Source: an uncultured Selenomonas sp.
GTDB lineage: Bacteria; Bacillota; Negativicutes; Selenomonadales; Selenomonadaceae
Direction: 5' to 3'
NCBI GenBank assembly: GCA_937981305.1
Contig: CALJPB010000184.1
Span: forward strand, 1-14,320
Length of the DNA: 14,320 nt
Shown here: in pieces, positions 8,192-14,320 of the stretch
Numbering within the stretch: the first letter of the stretch is position 1
Layout of the letters: the number at the start of each line of letters is the position of its first letter
Translations under genes and position numbers: made by a program
The notes under the pieces: model-generated
Seen by the model: only the letters and a program-made list of their open reading frames with translations
Database searches by the model: none
What the model was told of the DNA's origin: nothing

Positions 8192-8230
8192 GGACTGCTG
8201 CATGATATGCTCGTGCAGCAGTCCTTTTTA
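8192..8230 (+). terminator. Rho-independent terminator of dps
   Basis: A perfect 11-base stem, GGACTGCTGCA (8192-8202) with TGCAGCAGTCC (8214-8224), an 11-nt loop and TTTTT. It sits 35 bases after the dps stop. Confidence 0.92.
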
Positions 8231-8261
8231 GCGCGGAAAGACATACCCGCCTAAAAAGTCC

Positions 8262-8290
8262 TTGCCAATCCAACGTGCCTGTGCTATAAT
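8262..8290 (+). promoter_or_regulatory. Promoter of tRNA-Ser
   Basis: TTGCCA (8262-8267), 17 bases, TATAAT (8285-8290). Transcription would begin near 8297, about 16 bases before the mature tRNA. Confidence 0.8.
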
Positions 8291-8312
8291 GCGTCATGTC
8301 GCATAAGCGCAT

Positions 8313-8401
8313 GGAGAGGTGTCCGAGTGGTCGAAGGTGCTTGACTCGAAATCAAGTGTGGTGATGAGCCACCGTGGGTTCGAATCCCACCCTCTCTGCC
8401 A
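8313..8401 (+). tRNA. tRNA-Ser (anticodon CGA)
   Basis: A full cloverleaf of 89 bases including an encoded CCA (8399-8401). Acceptor GGAGAGG (8313-8319) pairs with CCTCTCT (8391-8397), with one G-T at the end. Discriminator is G8398, typical of serine tRNAs. Anticodon stem CTTGA/TCAAG encloses loop CTCGAAA with anticodon CGA at 8347-8349. A long variable arm with a GTGG/CCAC stem marks a class II tRNA. The T arm is GTGGG-TTCGAAT-CCCAC (8374-8390). It decodes UCG. It has its own promoter and terminator. Confidence 0.97.
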
Positions 8402-8410
8402 TTGAGAAAT

Positions 8411-8443
8411 AAGGCTTCCGAGGTTTTTCCTTGGAAGCCTTTT
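8411..8443 (+). terminator. Rho-independent terminator of tRNA-Ser
   Basis: AAGGCTTCCGAGG (8411-8423) pairs with CCTTGGAAGCCTT (8429-8441) with one G-T, loop TTTTT, then TTC. It begins 9 bases after the tRNA CCA end. Confidence 0.85.
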
Positions 8444-8532
8444 CTGCACGCATTTTTCGGTGAAAAACACGATTTTGGGCACACGAGATTTTGAACGTGG
8501 ATTTTGGCTTGCGTGAAATGATGGTTGCAACA

Positions 8533-8563
8533 TAAAAAACGAGGATGCCGTGCAGCATCCTCG
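8533..8563 (-). terminator. Rho-independent terminator facing left
   Basis: CGAGGATGC (8540-8548) and GCATCCTCG (8555-8563) form a perfect 9-base stem with a 6-base loop. Read on the minus strand it is followed by TTTTTT (8534-8539). It would end transcripts from the minus-strand Rpn gene, though it lies 236 bases beyond that stop codon. Confidence 0.75.
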
Positions 8564-8572
8564 CTTTCCTTT

Positions 8573-8790
8573 GTGCATCACTTTTGAGGTCTTTGCGGGA
8601 GGTTTGTGATCTCCTCTTCAGCGGACGAAATAGATAGCTTTGTACCTTGTACTGTGTCATTTTTGCAGAATATCCATGTCTATGGGGCTATCCATACCAT
8701 ATTATTTGCATGGACAGGGCGGACGAGGGGACAACAGCTCGGCGAACGGTGCATCACTTTTTGAAGAAGCATACGCTGAAAGTGATGCAC
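8573..8790. repeat. Three copies of GTGCATCACTTT (two direct, one inverted)
   Basis: The 12-mer occurs at 8573-8584 and 8749-8760, and its exact reverse complement at 8779-8790. The last two copies form a perfect 12-base inverted repeat with an 18-base spacer, just beyond the stop of the Rpn gene. The outer copies face each other across about 218 bases. No T-run follows the hairpin in either direction, so it is not a standard terminator. It could be a repeated palindromic element or the remnant of a small non-autonomous element. Confidence 0.6.
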
Positions 8791-8798
8791 ACCTCCTC

Positions 8799-9587
8799 TT
8801 AGAGGAGCGCTAAATATTTCGGTTGATCGACCTTGGCAATCTTCAGCGCGTCCATCGCAGCCTCGGCGGTGATGCCTAGGCTTGCAATGAGACTTTTGAT
8901 GTTCTTTAGGCGCTCCGTTTCTGCGCCCTGAACTTCTCCGTCTTTTCGGATTTCCTCCATTACCTTGCACATAGTTGCAACCCCCTTTTCATCTTCTTTG
9001 AAAAAGCGTACGCGTTCGGCGAGTACGTCGCTATACATATCGTTCGGATCACTGCAAAAGAAGTCGTGTATGAGATGTCCAAGCGGGCTTTCACTCTGGC
9101 ATTCCCCGTTGACATAGAGAATATGTGCACCGTCGTTAAATAGCTCCTCGGTGTCCTCGAATGTTCGGCGCACCTTATAGAGCGGTTTCCCTCGTTTCCA
9201 CACGTCATGTTCGGTGATAAAGATGACGTAGGTCTCCGGCAGATCGGGGAAGAGCGTTCCCTTACTGACCTCACGAGAATCAATCATGCTGCTGTTGAAT
9301 CTCGCACGACGGGGAATTGCCCCCTCGTCGCTGCGCTGGATCTCCACATCGTAGATGTTTTCGCCATCAGTCGCAAGGGCGTCGAATCGTACGGCACGTC
9401 CATAGAGATTTGGCACACTCTGCTGCGTAATGACCTCTGTCACACGCAGACGGTCATTGCCCAGCACAGCGCGAAGCACGACCTCCATACAGGGAATATT
9501 CCCGTCGAAGCAGCTGTTGAAGAAGGTATCATCGATCAGCCTAAGCTGTTTGATCTTTTCGAGGTATTCCTTGCGGCGCACATCCAT
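8799..9587 (-). CDS. Rpn-family PD-(D/E)XK nuclease / putative transposase
   Basis: 262 codons from the ATG at 9587. The protein belongs to the PDDEXK_2 group (recombination-promoting nuclease/YhgA-like). The N-terminus LRLIDDTFFNSCFDGN and the nuclease core RAVRFDALATDGENIYDVEIQ (64-84) show D69 and the E82-x-Q84 form of the catalytic signature, usual for this group. TYVIFITEHDVW (119-130) and a C-terminal helical tail follow. Family members cleave DNA and can stimulate recA-independent recombination in E. coli; others are treated as transposase-like. An upstream in-frame start at 9728 would overlap the serC terminator and promoter; the 9587 ATG has Shine-Dalgarno AAAGGAGGT and a promoter in place. 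It is a single gene with no partner, so I see no evidence of a larger system. Confidence 0.88.
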   Translation of the reverse strand: MDVRRKEYLEKIKQLRLIDDTFFNSCFDGNIPCMEVVLRAVLGNDRLRVTEVITQQSVPNLYGRAVRFDALATDGENIYDVEIQRSDEGAIPRRARFNSSMIDSREVSKGTLFPDLPETYVIFITEHDVWKRGKPLYKVRRTFEDTEELFNDGAHILYVNGECQSESPLGHLIHDFFCSDPNDMYSDVLAERVRFFKEDEKGVATMCKVMEEIRKDGEVQGAETERLKNIKSLIASLGITAEAAMDALKIAKVDQPKYLALL

Positions 9588-9615
9588 GCGCGTACCTCCT
9601 TTCTGATCTACTCCT

Positions 9616-9644
9616 ATTTTATCGGGAAAGCAAATCTTTGGCAA
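9616..9644 (-). promoter_or_regulatory. Promoter of the Rpn nuclease gene
   Basis: On the minus strand: TTGCCA (9639-9644), 17 bases, TAAAAT (9616-9621). Shine-Dalgarno AAAGGAGGT follows just before the ATG at 9587. This also argues against the longer reading frame starting at 9728. Confidence 0.75.
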
Positions 9645-9691
9645 GGGAATCGCTGCATTTATCCGTGCTTCCCACGTCTTTTCGCAGACAG

Positions 9692-9719
9692 AAAAGCGCG
9701 GCGTGCGTGCCGCGCTTTT
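9692..9719 (-). terminator. Terminator after the serC fragment (bidirectional in form)
   Basis: AAAAGCGCGGC (9692-9702) and GCCGCGCTTTT (9709-9719) form a perfect 11-base stem with a 6-base loop. Tails are A/T-rich on both sides, so it can work in either direction. On the minus strand it lies 16 bases after the serC stop. Confidence 0.88.
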
Positions 9720-9734
9720 TGTGTACAATCAAAA

Positions 9735-10310
9735 TCAATGCTTCTTACGGAACTCTGCCATAAACGCTGCGAGTTTCTCTACCCCTGCGAGGGGCATGGC
9801 ATTGTAGATGGAGGCACGCATACCGCCGACGCTGCGGTGTCCCTTGATGCCGCTGAGTCCAAGCTCTTTTGCGCGTGCGACAAATTCGTCGTTCAGGGAC
9901 TCGCTCGCGAGGCGGAAGGTGACGTTCATGCGCGAGCGGCTGCCCTTCTCTGCGTGTCCGCGATAGAATCCGTCGGATGAGTCAATGGCATCGTAGAGGA
10001 GGGCGGCTTTCTTTGCGTTCGCCTCGCCCATGGCGGCGAGGCCGCCGTGCTCCTTGATCCAGCGGACGGTCTTGCCGACCATGTAGATGGCGAAGACGGG
10101 TGGTGTGTTGTAGAGGGAGTCGTTCTTTTGGAAGGTGCTGTAGCGGAACATCGTTGGGAGTTCGGCGGGGCTGCTCTCGAGGAGTTTCTTCTTTGCGACG
10201 TTCAGGACAACACCCGCAGGACCGAGGTTCTTCTGCACGCCTGCGTAGATGAAGCTGAATTTCTTGAAGTCGAGGGGACGCGAGAGCATGTCGGACGACA
10301 TGTCGGCAAA
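9735..10310 (-). pseudogene. serC: Phosphoserine aminotransferase SerC, C-terminal half only
   Basis: The last ~192 residues of the long fused frame match SerC: ADMSSDMLSRPLDFKKF, then IYAGVQKNLGPAG with the PLP-binding lysine (K1122 of the fusion), LPTMFRYSTFQKNDSLYNTPP, and the C-terminal HRSVGGMRASIYNAMP. SerC (about 360 residues) transaminates 3-phosphohydroxypyruvate with glutamate in serine synthesis, and also acts in pyridoxal phosphate synthesis. The N-terminal ~165 residues, with much of the PLP-binding large domain, are absent and replaced by helicase sequence, so this copy should not be an active aminotransferase. Codon choice here is GC-rich like the fucose operon, and the stop and terminator are normal, which implies an intact serC in the source genome of the left part. 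Confidence 0.85.
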
Positions 10311-13300
10311 TAGCGGAACTTCGCGCAGAAGATGGGGGTTGCCCACCAAGAGGGTGCGTTGTCTGGCCCGAGTGAGCGCGACATTAAGTTTGCGGTCAAT
10401 GAAATGGCCGGTTTCATCGACAAACTGCGAATTGCAGAGGAAATTGAGCTGCGACTGTCGGCTCACGGTGAAACCGAAGATAATGGTTTCGCGCTCCGAA
10501 CCTTGAAATCGCTCCACCGTGTCGATGGTGATGCCGCTCAACTCCGGGCAAGCGAGGTGCAATTCGCGGCGTATGAGGGCAATCTGGTGGCGGTAGGGCA
10601 CGATGATGCCCAACTCCACCGTCCAATCTATCTGCGAAGGTTCGCACTCCTGGGTTTCCTGATAAAGTTGCCGACAGAGGTGGGCGATGAGTTGCGCCTC
10701 TGCCTGATTGGTCTTGGGCGTAAAGGTAGAACTCTCGTCGGGCACACAGGGGTAGAACATCACGCGACGATAGGACGAGACGACTCGCTGATGATCCAGC
10801 GGAATGGGGCGAAGCAGCCCTCCATAGAAATGGACATTGGCAAACCGAGCCACCTCGGGGTGCATACGTCCTTGGCGATGGAAAGCGTGCACGCAGCGCT
10901 CGGGAAGAATCTGGATGAGGCGTTCGAAGAGAGAGCACCGGCAGTTGGTCAACCCCATCTTGTGCAAACGGGCATCGTCGACTTGACTTTCCCTTTCGCT
11001 TTGTTGCACCACTGCCGGCAACTGCTTGTGATCACCGATGAAGACGAAGCGTTCGACAGCCAGTTGCCCATGATGTTCGGCCATAAGGAGAGGGAGGAGG
11101 TGGGGTTCAAGAAGCTGGGAGGCCTCGTCGATGATGGCCAGCGAGAAGTGCTTGAGCGCAAAGAGGGACGTGGCGGCCGACAAAGAGGCGGTAGTGCCGA
11201 CCACAACACGCACCGTTTGGAGGAGTTGCGTGATTTCTGCCACGTTCTTCTTCTCCGAAGTTCTGTTTTCCAGCAAATAAGGCAAGTATTCCTCGCTGCA
11301 AGTCAAGGCATTGCCGATGCGCAGGAAGTCCAGCCCGGCAGCCACAAGTTTGCTGCAGATTTCATCGACAGCGCGATTGGTGAAAGCCCCCAACAGGACC
11401 TGGTGTTCTGCGGTGGCAAGTTCTTCCTTCAATAGGCTCATCAGTCCATAAGAGGTTTTTCCCGTCCCCGGCGGTCCCACCAAGAGGAAGAAGTCGCGCG
11501 CCTGCACTGCCTTTTCGACCAGCGTGTCCAGTTCAGGCGTGTCAAAAGAAAGTTGCCGTTTACGCGTGGTGTCCACTCGTGCGGTGCAGGTGTGGGTGAG
11601 TAGTCGACGGCGGTGCTTTTCGCCGGAAAGGAAGGCATACAGGCCACGATAGAGCGCGGTCGCGCTGGCCTCCATCAAGTCCGGTTCAATCGCCCAAACG
11701 TGGGTGCTTCTTCGGTCGAAGATGCGCGGATTGGTCTGCGGGGCACGAAGACGCAACACGATGTGGGTAGGGGTGATTTCCCCAATCGTGGCACGAAATA
11801 CCATGCCTTCGCGCAAATCCGGTGTACACAGCGCTTCGTAGGAGTAGAAGACCACGATGTCCCCCTTTCGGAAGTTTGGGACGGTGGAAATGTCTTCCTC
11901 GCGAGGGGCGGTGAGGAAGAGCAGCCGCACCTCAAGGATGGCTCCGGTGGCACTCGTCTTGTAGCCTCCGCGGTCCAAACACAACTGAGGCATGATGTTG
12001 CCGGCCTGCATTTTCTCATCGAGGGTGGACAGCCAAGCAGCGGCAAAACCGCTCGCTTCTCTCTGAGAGGACCCGAGTTTTGCGCGCAACTGTTCGAGTG
12101 CCAAGAAGCGATGAAATCGGAAGAAGTAGGCACGCTCTTCGGGGGTGGCACTGCGGAAGACGTTGATAAAATCGAGATATTCAGGGAGCTTATAGCGCTC
12201 CCACAGCACTCCGCAGGAGAGTGTGTGCAACTGTTCGGGCGTAAACTCCTCAAAGAAGTCTGCACTCCCCCTTTCTGCAAACTCCAAGTCACGCACAACC
12301 ATCCGATTGCGCACTTCAAAAGCCTGCTGCAAGAGTTTGGGGACATTTTGCACACGTATCAGTCCCTCTTTGCCGGCATACTTCGAATAGAGCAAGTAGG
12401 CATTGATTTCGGAATAGCGCTTGTGGTGGGCGTAGTGGAGGATGGCCATATAGAGGAGGACCTGAATGCGATGGTGCAAGTGTGGGCCTTGAGTGGCAAA
12501 CTCTTTCTTTCCACTCTTTTGCTCAATCACCACGTCCAAATCTCTTGTAAGCAAGTCCATACGCCCCTGTACACCGAGCATTTCGCAGAAGAAGGAGGGC
12601 TCCAACAACACCTCTTCATGATTGTCGACGTGCAGTTCGGGGACAAACTGGCGTCCGACGAGGTTGTACAGATTTTGCTGTTGCTGTTGTGCTTCCTGAT
12701 GAAAGTCGGCAAGAGGCGCACTCTGGAGTGTGGCTGCGAGAGAGAGGGCGTTGGTCTTGAAGAAGCGCTGGATGCTTGCTGCATAGTTGAGCGGAAACTG
12801 ATGGACGGCTTCGTCCAAGAGTTGAGAGGCGAAGTTTCCCAGCAGGAGCGGTCGGCCGGTGGGCGCCGGCAAGAAGCGATGCACGACATGGAGGTCGGGC
12901 GTGATGCCAAAAGGCTGAAAGCACGATGAAATGGCGGTGACATCGACCAAATAGTCCGGCTCGACAATGATGAGTGCGGCTTCCAATCCCTCATCGCGGG
13001 ATTTCGTGTCAATGAGGTTCAACGACATACCGGGTCTCAGCAGATCATACAGATAGCGAAAATCCCGCGTTTCATCGGTCGTCGTCAGCCAGATCTTCAA
13101 AGCTGTCCCCGTGGGATGGTCGGCAGGAAGCACTTCGATGAAATCGGGATGTTTGGTCGCCAACACCACACGCCGAACGTGTGTGTCTATCTTCACTTCC
13201 TCTCTCCACGCTCGGTCTTGCTTGGGCAGCAACTGCTCCAAAGCTGCGGGTATCGCAGTTTCTTTAAGCCGCGCCACAAACTTGGCCAACAGACGCAAAT

Positions 13301-13595
13301 CATAAGGAAGCGCTTGCGACAGCGTGATTTCTTCGACTTGCTCTACCTTCGACATGCGCACACGAAAGTCATTGAGCCGACGATAGACCTCGGGCGGAAT
13401 GTTGAGATGCGTACATACATAATGCAAACGCGGAAACGTGCCCGACAGTCCCACCTCTGCTTCTGCGGTTGCTTCGTTGAGCAGTTCGACCAACAAGCGA
13501 TAGGCCATCACGGAACGCTGGCGTATCGTGAGGGTGGAGCTCGTCAAAGCCTGCTCGATTTCATCGAAGAAATAGGTTGCTGGAAGAAGAGGCAT
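9735..13595 (-). CDS. Dna2-like nuclease-helicase fused in frame to the C-terminal half of SerC (chimeric ORF)
   Basis: 1286 codons without a stop. Residues 1 to about 1092 are a superfamily 1B (Upf1/Dna2-type) helicase: Walker A GPPGTGKTS (707-715), Walker B IIDEAS (821-826), GDHKQLP (854-860), HRQGRMHPE (906-914), VERFQGSERE (1027-1036) and ALTRAR (1073-1078). Ahead of it is a PD-(D/E)XK nuclease module, GVQGRMDLL with D347 and VVIEQKSGK with E358/K360, then HHRIQVLLYMAILHY (374-388). I see no Cys cluster of the Fe-S Dna2/Cas4 type. Such proteins process 5' flaps, ends or stalled forks. The helicase appears to lack only a short C-terminal tail. From about residue 1095 the protein is SerC. 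Style and family suggest a Bacteroidetes origin for the helicase part. The ATG at 13595 is 19 bases after the DUF721 stop, so the two form an operon. I read the fusion as a join between two genomes. Confidence 0.85.
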   Translation of the reverse strand: MPLLPATYFFDEIEQALTSSTLTIRQRSVMAYRLLVELLNEATAEAEVGLSGTFPRLHYVCTHLNIPPEVYRRLNDFRVRMSKVEQVEEITLSQALPYDLRLLAKFVARLKETAIPAALEQLLPKQDRAWREEVKIDTHVRRVVLATKHPDFIEVLPADHPTGTALKIWLTTTDETRDFRYLYDLLRPGMSLNLIDTKSRDEGLEAALIIVEPDYLVDVTAISSCFQPFGITPDLHVVHRFLPAPTGRPLLLGNFASQLLDEAVHQFPLNYAASIQRFFKTNALSLAATLQSAPLADFHQEAQQQQQNLYNLVGRQFVPELHVDNHEEVLLEPSFFCEMLGVQGRMDLLTRDLDVVIEQKSGKKEFATQGPHLHHRIQVLLYMAILHYAHHKRYSEINAYLLYSKYAGKEGLIRVQNVPKLLQQAFEVRNRMVVRDLEFAERGSADFFEEFTPEQLHTLSCGVLWERYKLPEYLDFINVFRSATPEERAYFFRFHRFLALEQLRAKLGSSQREASGFAAAWLSTLDEKMQAGNIMPQLCLDRGGYKTSATGAILEVRLLFLTAPREEDISTVPNFRKGDIVVFYSYEALCTPDLREGMVFRATIGEITPTHIVLRLRAPQTNPRIFDRRSTHVWAIEPDLMEASATALYRGLYAFLSGEKHRRRLLTHTCTARVDTTRKRQLSFDTPELDTLVEKAVQARDFFLLVGPPGTGKTSYGLMSLLKEELATAEHQVLLGAFTNRAVDEICSKLVAAGLDFLRIGNALTCSEEYLPYLLENRTSEKKNVAEITQLLQTVRVVVGTTASLSAATSLFALKHFSLAIIDEASQLLEPHLLPLLMAEHHGQLAVERFVFIGDHKQLPAVVQQSERESQVDDARLHKMGLTNCRCSLFERLIQILPERCVHAFHRQGRMHPEVARFANVHFYGGLLRPIPLDHQRVVSSYRRVMFYPCVPDESSTFTPKTNQAEAQLIAHLCRQLYQETQECEPSQIDWTVELGIIVPYRHQIALIRRELHLACPELSGITIDTVERFQGSERETIIFGFTVSRQSQLNFLCNSQFVDETGHFIDRKLNVALTRARQRTLLVGNPHLLREVPLFADMSSDMLSRPLDFKKFSFIYAGVQKNLGPAGVVLNVAKKKLLESSPAELPTMFRYSTFQKNDSLYNTPPVFAIYMVGKTVRWIKEHGGLAAMGEANAKKAALLYDAIDSSDGFYRGHAEKGSRSRMNVTFRLASESLNDEFVARAKELGLSGIKGHRSVGGMRASIYNAMPLAGVEKLAAFMAEFRKKH
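10305..10325. other. Probable chimeric junction between two genomes
   Basis: The helicase motif LLVGNPHLLREVPLF (to residue 1096) passes directly into the SerC motif ADMSSDMLSRPL. The codons for V-P-L-F-A (10305-10319) could belong to either parent, since SerC also tends to have V/A-PL-x before ADMSSD. That suggests a join at short shared sequence. Third-position and codon style change on either side. Confidence 0.7.
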
Positions 13596-13614
13596 ATTGC
13601 TTTTGTCTGGATGG

Positions 13615-13905
13615 TCATATAAATCTAATATCGCTGATGACGTTGTGTTTGACTCGGCGATTGAGTTGCTCTATCAGTTGCAGTCGTTTCAAACTCAACT
13701 GTGTGCGGATGACAGGGGTGTGCACCCGCACCCAAAGGGTCGTGTCCTTCACATATAGGGGTTCTGTGCGGTTGGCCACGGCATCGGGCAGGACTTCGCT
13801 CCAAGCTTGCAGAACCCGATGTTGCAGTAGCGGGGTTTGGATTTGTGGGTCTTGAATGCACAAATCCAACACAACATCTACTTTATCTGGTTTTCTTCTT
13901 TTCAT
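13615..13905 (-). CDS. DUF721 / DciA-like protein
   Basis: 96 codons from the ATG at 13905; a TTG two codons upstream is in frame but less likely. The small basic protein starts MKRRKPDKVDVVLDL and has the DUF721 pattern: a helix with HRVLQAWSEVLPDAVANRT (about 31-49), then alternating strands LYVKDTTLWVRVHTPVIRTQL and a C-terminal helix-strand (QLIEQLNRRVKHNVISDIRFI). DUF721 includes DciA, which loads the replicative helicase in many bacteria lacking DnaC/DnaI; short Bacteroidetes members of about 100 residues are common. It is cotranscribed with the nuclease-helicase, 19 bases downstream. Assignment to the DUF721 family is fairly firm; the helicase-loader role for this protein is inferred. 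Confidence 0.72.
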   Translation of the reverse strand: MKRRKPDKVDVVLDLCIQDPQIQTPLLQHRVLQAWSEVLPDAVANRTEPLYVKDTTLWVRVHTPVIRTQLSLKRLQLIEQLNRRVKHNVISDIRFI

Positions 13906-14013
13906 TGTCAAGAAGAGGAATATGTGTATCTGAGAGAGGGGAAAGATTTATCTTTTAGAGACTTGCTGCTGTCTCAGAGGTAAATACGGCCAATCAGCCT
14001 CGCCAGCAAACGT

Positions 14014-14043
14014 GAAGGGCGTGTCTCGATGGACGCGCCCTTC
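14014..14043. terminator. Strong hairpin, probable terminator between the outer-membrane protein gene and the DUF721 gene
   Basis: GAAGGGCGTGTC (14014-14025) and GACGCGCCCTTC (14032-14043) form a 12-base stem with a single G-T and a 6-base loop. On the plus strand it is followed by TCTTTTA. On the minus strand, where the genes lie, the tail is ACGTTTG, so termination there is less canonical. It begins 28 bases beyond the stop at 14072. Confidence 0.6.
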
Positions 14044-14071
14044 TCTTTTAGTGGGATGATGCTGTGTTCAT

Positions 14072-14320
14072 TTAGAAACGATAGCCGAAAGTCAAAGCAA
14101 TTTGATGCCGATTCAAGTTGAGCCGTTGTGCCGGGAGGTCGTTACGCTCCGCTGCTGCCCCATCTTTATTATAGGCAAAGGGATAGACATCGGCTTTCTG
14201 GGTTTGGTATTGATAGGCAATGTCGGTGTAGAAGTTGGCACCCCGATAGCCCAAACCACAAGTGAAACGGTTGGTTGCCCCCAGATTGACATAGTCCGTG
14301 TTCGTCGCAAAGCGATAGGA
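14072..14320 (-). CDS. Outer-membrane beta-barrel protein, OmpP1/FadL/TodX-like, C-terminal fragment
   Basis: The minus frame is open from the right window edge to the TAA at 14072, giving the last 82 residues of a longer protein. It shows the alternating pattern of the closing strands of a barrel: RFTCGLGYRGANFYTDIAYQY, then QKADVYPFAYNKDG in a loop, then NRHQIALTFGYRF. It ends in Phe, the C-terminal signal read by the Bam machinery. The text resembles the end of Bacteroidetes OmpP1/FadL-type transport proteins, often labelled hemin receptors, which carry hydrophobic compounds across the outer membrane. Substrate cannot be deduced. A fragment this short leaves other barrel families possible. 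Confidence 0.7.
   Translation of the reverse strand, partial: SYRFATNTDYVNLGATNRFTCGLGYRGANFYTDIAYQYQTQKADVYPFAYNKDGAAAERNDLPAQRLNLNRHQIALTFGYRF

Larger units (their letters stand above)
8402..8798. other. Gene-free stretch between tRNA-Ser and the Rpn nuclease gene
   Basis: 397 bases with no credible coding region on either strand. It contains the tRNA terminator (8411-8443), three GATTTTG copies (8471, 8487, 8500), a minus-strand terminator (8533-8563), and three copies of the 12-mer GTGCATCACTTT (two direct, one inverted). Open frames here on the minus strand run through the tRNA antisense and are artefacts. Confidence 0.7.

Noticed and set aside
8471..8506. Three GATTTTG copies
   Set aside because: They are short, unevenly spaced (16 and 13 bases) and A/T-rich; too weak to call a repeat array. 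No CRISPR array was seen anywhere.
8284..8660. Overlapping minus-strand frames with text such as GWDSNPRWLITTLDFESSTFDHS and RVGFEPT
   Set aside because: This is the well-known spurious translation of the antisense of a serine tRNA; the tRNA fold is certain.
9588..9728. N-terminal extension of the Rpn nuclease from 9728
   Set aside because: It would be translated through the serC terminator hairpin and upstream of the gene's own promoter; the start at 9587 has a strong Shine-Dalgarno.
11613..12929. Plus-strand open frame of 438 codons
   Set aside because: It lies antisense to the helicase, whose nuclease and linker regions are recognisable; the plus product has no recognisable domain and no Shine-Dalgarno.
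9735..13595. A genuine multidomain helicase-aminotransferase enzyme as a novel system
   Set aside because: SerC is cut through its catalytic fold, the join has no linker, and DNA style changes at the same place, which points to a chimera.

Overview
The window joins two stretches of DNA that look as if they come from different bacteria. Positions 1 to about 10,310 are GC-rich, with C/G-ending codons dominating, strong Shine-Dalgarno sites and consensus sigma-70 promoters. The gene content (O-acetylhomoserine sulfhydrylase, a fucose operon, a miniferritin, an Rpn-type nuclease) suits a Firmicute of the Negativicutes, most likely Selenomonas-like; this is an inference from style and content, not a database match. 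From about 10,325 to the right edge the codon choice is more mixed, Shine-Dalgarno sites are weak, and the proteins (a Dna2-like nuclease-helicase, a DUF721 protein and an OmpP1/FadL-like outer-membrane barrel ending in Phe) are Bacteroidetes-like.

Layout of the left part. On the minus strand are the start of a metY-type O-acetylhomoserine sulfhydrylase gene (1-545) and an AraC-family regulator (616-1482). Across a 251-base divergent promoter region comes a tight plus-strand L-fucose operon: isomerase (1734), RhaB-type FGGY kinase (3539), mutarotase (5005), class II aldolase (5461) and H+ symporter (6177), closed by a terminator at about 7543. Together these take L-fucose in, equilibrate its anomers, and convert it to L-fuculose, L-fuculose-1-phosphate, and then DHAP plus L-lactaldehyde. 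The divergent AraC protein is the obvious candidate regulator. Next are a single dps gene (7704-8156) with a textbook promoter and terminator, a tRNA-Ser(CGA) with its own promoter and terminator, a 397-base gene-free stretch with repeats and hairpins, and a minus-strand Rpn/PD-(D/E)XK nuclease gene (8799-9587).

The junction. One uninterrupted minus-strand frame (9735-13595, 1286 codons) encodes an almost complete Dna2-like nuclease-helicase (residues 1 to about 1092) that runs in frame into the C-terminal half of phosphoserine aminotransferase SerC (about 1095-1286). The switch falls at about 10,305-10,325 and coincides with the change in DNA style. I read this as a chimeric join, by assembly, amplification or recombination, rather than a designed fusion enzyme. 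Upstream of the helicase on the same strand are a DUF721/DciA-like gene and the end of an outer-membrane protein gene that runs off the window. I did not find a convincing new biological system; the join is the most important thing to resolve.
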